Below the pieces are notes generated by a model, which saw only the letters and a program-made list of their open reading frames with translations, was not told the origin of the DNA and searched no databases. From positions 186,001-250,000 of the forward strand of contig PAPH01000044.1 of the NCBI GenBank assembly GCA_002709005.1: a DNA stretch of 64,000 nt, written 5' to 3'. Of the stretch, positions 61,240-64,000 are shown piece by piece. A program made the position numbers and the translations under genes. Position 1 is the first letter of the stretch. Each line of letters starts with the position of its first letter. The DNA is from Hyphomicrobiales bacterium. GTDB lineage: Bacteria > Pseudomonadota > Alphaproteobacteria > Rhizobiales > Rhizobiaceae.

Positions 61240-61256
61240 ATGTTTTTTTAGGTCCA
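61240..61256 (-). promoter_or_regulatory. Shared motif TGGNNCTAAAAAAACAT, copy 2
   Basis: TGGACCTAAAAAAACAT read on the minus strand, 15 bases upstream of the aminotransferase ATG. See copy 1 at 58622-58638. Candidate shared operator. Confidence 0.55.
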
Positions 61257-61257
61257 A

Positions 61258-61691
61258 AAGGACATTTGCACGCCATCGCCCTCGCGGTCAATTGCCATGA
61301 ACTGCCGCCGACAGGTTTTTTGGCGGGTCGAGCACAGGGAGGGGTTACCAGTGGCGTGTGCACGAAAAAGCTCCGGACGCAGGCAACCGACGCCATCAGC
61401 AGCGTTTCCGCCAGCAGGCTATGGTCGCGTTGAGTTTGCGCGAATGAGTGGCACCGCCAAATCAAATAGGCCGAGAGCTCTTGGTCGGGCCAGCGCCCTA
61501 ATCCCCCTGGCCATTAACAAATGCCCTTGGCTTGTTCAGTTAAGTTTCTCACAGATGCTCTGCAGGGGAGCATTCAACCTTGGCTCGTCGAACAACTCCG
61601 AACCCCGCCAACATTTTCCCGCGCGCTCCCAAAACGTTCCCATCGAGCCGTCGCTATAGACAACTCAGCAGCACGTTCGCTGCAAAGAGCT
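61258..61691. other. Intergenic region before the HTH gene
   Basis: 434 bp with less codon bias than the sequence to its left. I see no gene, repeat or tRNA remnant here. It marks the change from the catabolic cluster to the sparsely coding right end. Confidence 0.5.
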
Positions 61692-62105
61692 ATGGAGACA
61701 TTGATGGCAGCTAAGCGCTATGAGAACACCCGCCTTGCGCGATTTGTGACGAAACGCGTGCTCGAACTCCGGCACCGGAAGCTTCAGGTGCAGATCGCCC
61801 AGGAAGCAGGCTTCAACACCCCCAATATGCTGACGATGATCAAGACCGGCGCCTCGAAGCTCCCGCTTGATCGCGTTCCGTCTCTCGCCGCCGCCCTGGA
61901 ATGCGACCCGGCCCTTTTGTTCAGGATGGCGCTCGAGCAGCTCGACAGTCCGACCACCGCGTCGGCGATCGACTGCATCTTCGGCGCCGTGGTCACCGAG
62001 AACGAGCGGGATTGGCTCGAGGCGCTCCGGCGGGCGAGCGATCATTCCGACCCGCGCCTGACGACCAGGGCACGGAATTCGCTCAATGCGATTTTCGGGA
62101 AATAG
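61692..62105 (+). CDS. XRE-like helix-turn-helix protein
   Basis: 137 residues from METLMAAKRYENTRLARFVT; an ATG four codons later is also possible. The HTH reads RHRKLQVQIAQEAGFNTPNM followed by LTMIKTGASKLPLDRVPSLA, an XRE/Cro-like domain with the third helix and a wing. The C-terminal part ends FGK after an acidic helical segment. Possible regulator of adjacent mobile genes or a phage-type repressor. No partner gene is visible. Confidence 0.75.
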   Translation: METLMAAKRYENTRLARFVTKRVLELRHRKLQVQIAQEAGFNTPNMLTMIKTGASKLPLDRVPSLAAALECDPALLFRMALEQLDSPTTASAIDCIFGAVVTENERDWLEALRRASDHSDPRLTTRARNSLNAIFGK

Positions 62106-62345
62106 CGAATTCCAGATTTAGCGAAATCGGGCTTCGGGGACGGTCTGCAGATCCTGCCTCCCCGCCGCCCAGGAATGGCTGCGTCCTCACGGGGAAAGGC
62201 TTGACCGGCGGGTCCCTCGAGCGTTGCCAATCCTCCGAAGACAGTGCATCGATACAGGATAAAATCGAATCATAACAACGAGTTAAGTGAATACTGAACT
62301 CGAACAAGCAATCTGAGCGCAGTAGGAAGATGGAGAGGCGGCTTG

Positions 62346-62839
62346 ATGGACACAGTGAGTTTCAAGCGATCGACGATCCGGAAATTCATGGCGAAGCACT
62401 ACCCCGGATGCCCGCCAAGCCATCGTCGAGCAATCATCTACCAGACGTCGAAACGCACCGGGGTAGATGCAACCATTGGCAAAGCGGTCGGAATAATTAC
62501 AACCAATTACATCAGGCACAAGCTGACGCCTATGAACGCTTGATGCGGGACCACGGCCTGACCCGCGAGGAAGCTCGGGTTGCTGAGGCCAGCACCGTGG
62601 CCGACATCGTGCGATCCTGGCGAGAGGCGAAGAGCCCGGCCGATGTGCCCATCACCAGGACTGTCACGATCGTTAGGCGGCGGCGGATTGATCAAAAAGC
62701 CACTCGAAGCAACATTCTGCCTGCACCGCGGATCGACCGCTGGAGGCCTTCGAAAAAATATCTCTGCTTTTTCCGTTACCCGCGGGGCGGATTGCTATAT
62801 CGCACTCAGCGGCCATTTCGGCTCGCGTCGAAAGGCTGA
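62346..62839 (+). pseudogene. DUF2293 family gene, split by a frameshift
   Basis: The first frame encodes MDTVSFKRSTIRKFMAKHYP through TNYIRHKLTP, then runs into a stop (62541-62543). A second frame carries AYERLMRDHGLTREEARVAE through VADIVRSWREA, which continues the same DUF2293 pattern (HYPGCPP ... IRH ... EEAR ... VRSW). A one-base indel near 62520-62545 would join them. The frame stays open to 62839 with a basic tail. Either a real mutation or a sequencing error. Uncharacterised family. Confidence 0.75.
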
Positions 62840-62844
62840 ACCAT

Positions 62845-63333
62845 ATGAGAACGATCGCTAGAATTGAACCGCGCGTGCTTCAGAGAGAGGTCACCAACTT
62901 CTTGACCAAGCACCGGTTTACACATTTCGTAACCCTGACCACCCACGATCCCATGCTCTCCAATGAGGGGATGCGAAGTCGGCTGAAGCAATGGGACGCT
63001 CGGGTCAACAGGCAACTCGTGGGACCGAAATGGAGCAGGCACAAGGACGAGGTCACATTCTTTTTCGCGTTCCTCGAATCTCCCCACGTCAATCCTCACT
63101 GGCATCTCTTATTGAGACTGGACGACTCTCCGCTGACTTCCAAGCCGACCGACATCCTCACGCTGAGCACATGCTTCACGTCGGCCTGGAAAAGGCTGTC
63201 TCCGGCAGGCACCGTCGATCTGCAGGAAATCTACAGCGTGGCAGATAAGAAACTGGTAAATTACGTTGGCAAACAGCTGGGTAGTATGGCACAATACAGT
63301 GCATTCGTGACGCCGGACGAATTTCGTCCTTGA
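62845..63333 (+). CDS. HUH-endonuclease-like Rep protein
   Basis: 162 residues. Motif 1-like FTHFVTLTTHD (28-35), HUH motif PHVNPHWHLLLRLDD with His85 and His87, and motif 3-like LVNYVGKQLGS with Tyr140 and Lys143 fit the single-tyrosine HUH fold of rolling-circle Rep proteins or relaxases. There is no helicase domain. It would nick single-stranded DNA at an origin or transposon end. It overlaps no gene and lies 5 bases after the DUF2293 remnant frame. It may be a domesticated or orphan Rep of a mobile element. Confidence 0.65.
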   Translation: MRTIARIEPRVLQREVTNFLTKHRFTHFVTLTTHDPMLSNEGMRSRLKQWDARVNRQLVGPKWSRHKDEVTFFFAFLESPHVNPHWHLLLRLDDSPLTSKPTDILTLSTCFTSAWKRLSPAGTVDLQEIYSVADKKLVNYVGKQLGSMAQYSAFVTPDEFRP

Positions 63334-63762
63334 AGCACGCTCTGAGACGAAAGCCAACGCCCGTTTGCGACGCTACGGGACTAACGATGCTCTCAGTGAA
63401 AAATTCAAATGGCCATCGCGGCAGGCGCCCCTGCGATGGAGAACTATTGTCTAAAAGCTCCTATTTGCAGAGATGCGAAGCGAAGGGCCCGAGCCTGCGA
63501 GGGGCCTTCAAAGGAATAGATGCTTAGCGCAAGCTGTTGCGACGAAAGCACCAACCGGCCAAGACCGACCAGAGCTTCAGCGATGTCCTAGGAAAAATAA
63601 CTCGCCTTTAGGGGATGCATTCTGGCGCCGCGTAGATTTCGGGAGCGGTCTACCTGTCCTCGTGGGAGGATTGTACGTTGCTGTTCCATCGAATTGCGGA
63701 ACTACTGAATCCGCCTCGCTCCGCGCTCGGATAAGAACTTCCAATTGCGCGACATAGTCCCG
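63334..63762. other. Sparse region with hairpin downstream of the HUH gene
   Basis: 429 bp with no gene that I can support. A hairpin at 63413-63439 (CCATCGC / GCGATGG, 7-bp stem plus two inner pairs) lies 80 bases after the HUH gene stop and could be a terminator or an origin-like structure. Reading frames in it are short and lack family features. Confidence 0.45.
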
Positions 63763-64000
63763 ATGACAGACCAAACCCTCACCGTGATGACCATCGGTGA
63801 AAGCAGCTACCCGGCGACCTTGGCTTCTATCTCAGAGCCCCTCGGTTCGAGCCGTTCGAATGACCGTGTGAAGGTCACAAACTTAAGAGGGTTAGCCGAT
63901 CAACAGATACATTCTGGGAACAGGTCAGAATTTCGGCGAATTGCAGCGTTTGTTGCCGAATATCAGTTCACTCAGAATGAACGCCATTATCGCCGATCTC
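63763..64000 (+). CDS. Hypothetical protein, 3' end outside window
   Basis: An open frame of 79 codons starts MTDQTLTVMTIGESSYPATL and reaches the window edge without a stop. I do not recognise it. The polar, Ser/Thr-rich composition and absence of a convincing ribosome site keep confidence low. Confidence 0.4.
   Translation, partial: MTDQTLTVMTIGESSYPATLASISEPLGSSRSNDRVKVTNLRGLADQQIHSGNRSEFRRIAAFVAEYQFTQNERHYRRS

Noticed and set aside
63473..63757. Open frame of 94 codons downstream of the HUH gene
   Set aside because: No ribosome site, no recognisable motif, and composition unlike the real genes nearby.

Overview
The window is chromosomal DNA from an alphaproteobacterium, most likely of the order Hyphomicrobiales (Rhizobiales). 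The evidence is the high GC content, the class-typical gene blocks (DUF4164-zapA-6S RNA-ygfA, tkt-gap-pgk-fba, DUF1192-rcdA, galU-mltB-DUF459-gltD-gltB), TTAA-N7-TTAA CtrA boxes, a ROSE-controlled small heat shock gene and an sRNA carrying the MmgR/alpha-r8 core motif. I cannot assign a genus.

Bases 1-5300 hold the end of a GAF-Fis regulator, an aldehyde dehydrogenase, yebC, a periplasmic metallo-beta-lactamase-fold protein, ymdB and ygfA. Bases 5400-12900 hold two blocks that sit where alphaproteobacteria usually have only ygfA-6S RNA-zapA. One is a divergent TetR/RND efflux locus resembling Brucella BepR-BepDE. The other is a LuxR-type HTH fused to an alpha/beta-hydrolase that has lost its nucleophile. 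The 6S RNA gene lies between them. From 12.9 to 21.5 kb come zapA, a DUF4164 gene and the central-carbon run tkt, gap, (K+/H+ antiporter), pgk and class I fructose-bisphosphate aldolase.

From 21.5 to 35.6 kb are envelope and housekeeping genes: SGNH hydrolases, an MFS carrier, a quinone oxidoreductase, rcdA with CtrA boxes and a candidate sRNA, hemH, SPFH/NfeD, an outer-membrane barrel, galU, a lytic transglycosylase and a histidine phosphatase. The glutamate synthase genes gltD and gltB fill 35.7-41.9 kb. A low-specificity threonine aldolase follows, then a bufferin-type (BufA-BufB-BufC-DoxX) RiPP operon at 43.7-46.4 kb, hsp20 with an RpoH promoter and ROSE thermometer, a lysophospholipase, hisN, the MmgR-like sRNA, an N-formylglutamate amidohydrolase, cpdR and tRNA-Val(GAC).

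Beyond the tRNA (51.1-61.3 kb) lies an accessory catabolic cluster. A GntR/FCD regulator, the two subunits of an N,N-dimethylformamidase-like iron amidohydrolase and a complete polyamine-type ABC importer form one probable operon. A divergent DmpA-type aminopeptidase and a class III aminotransferase flank it. Two of its promoter regions share the motif TGGNNCTAAAAAAACAT. My reading is an uncharacterised import-and-deamidation pathway for an acylated or formylated amine. The last 2.7 kb look like a mobile-element scar: an HTH protein, a frameshifted DUF2293 gene, a lone HUH-type Rep protein and sparse coding.
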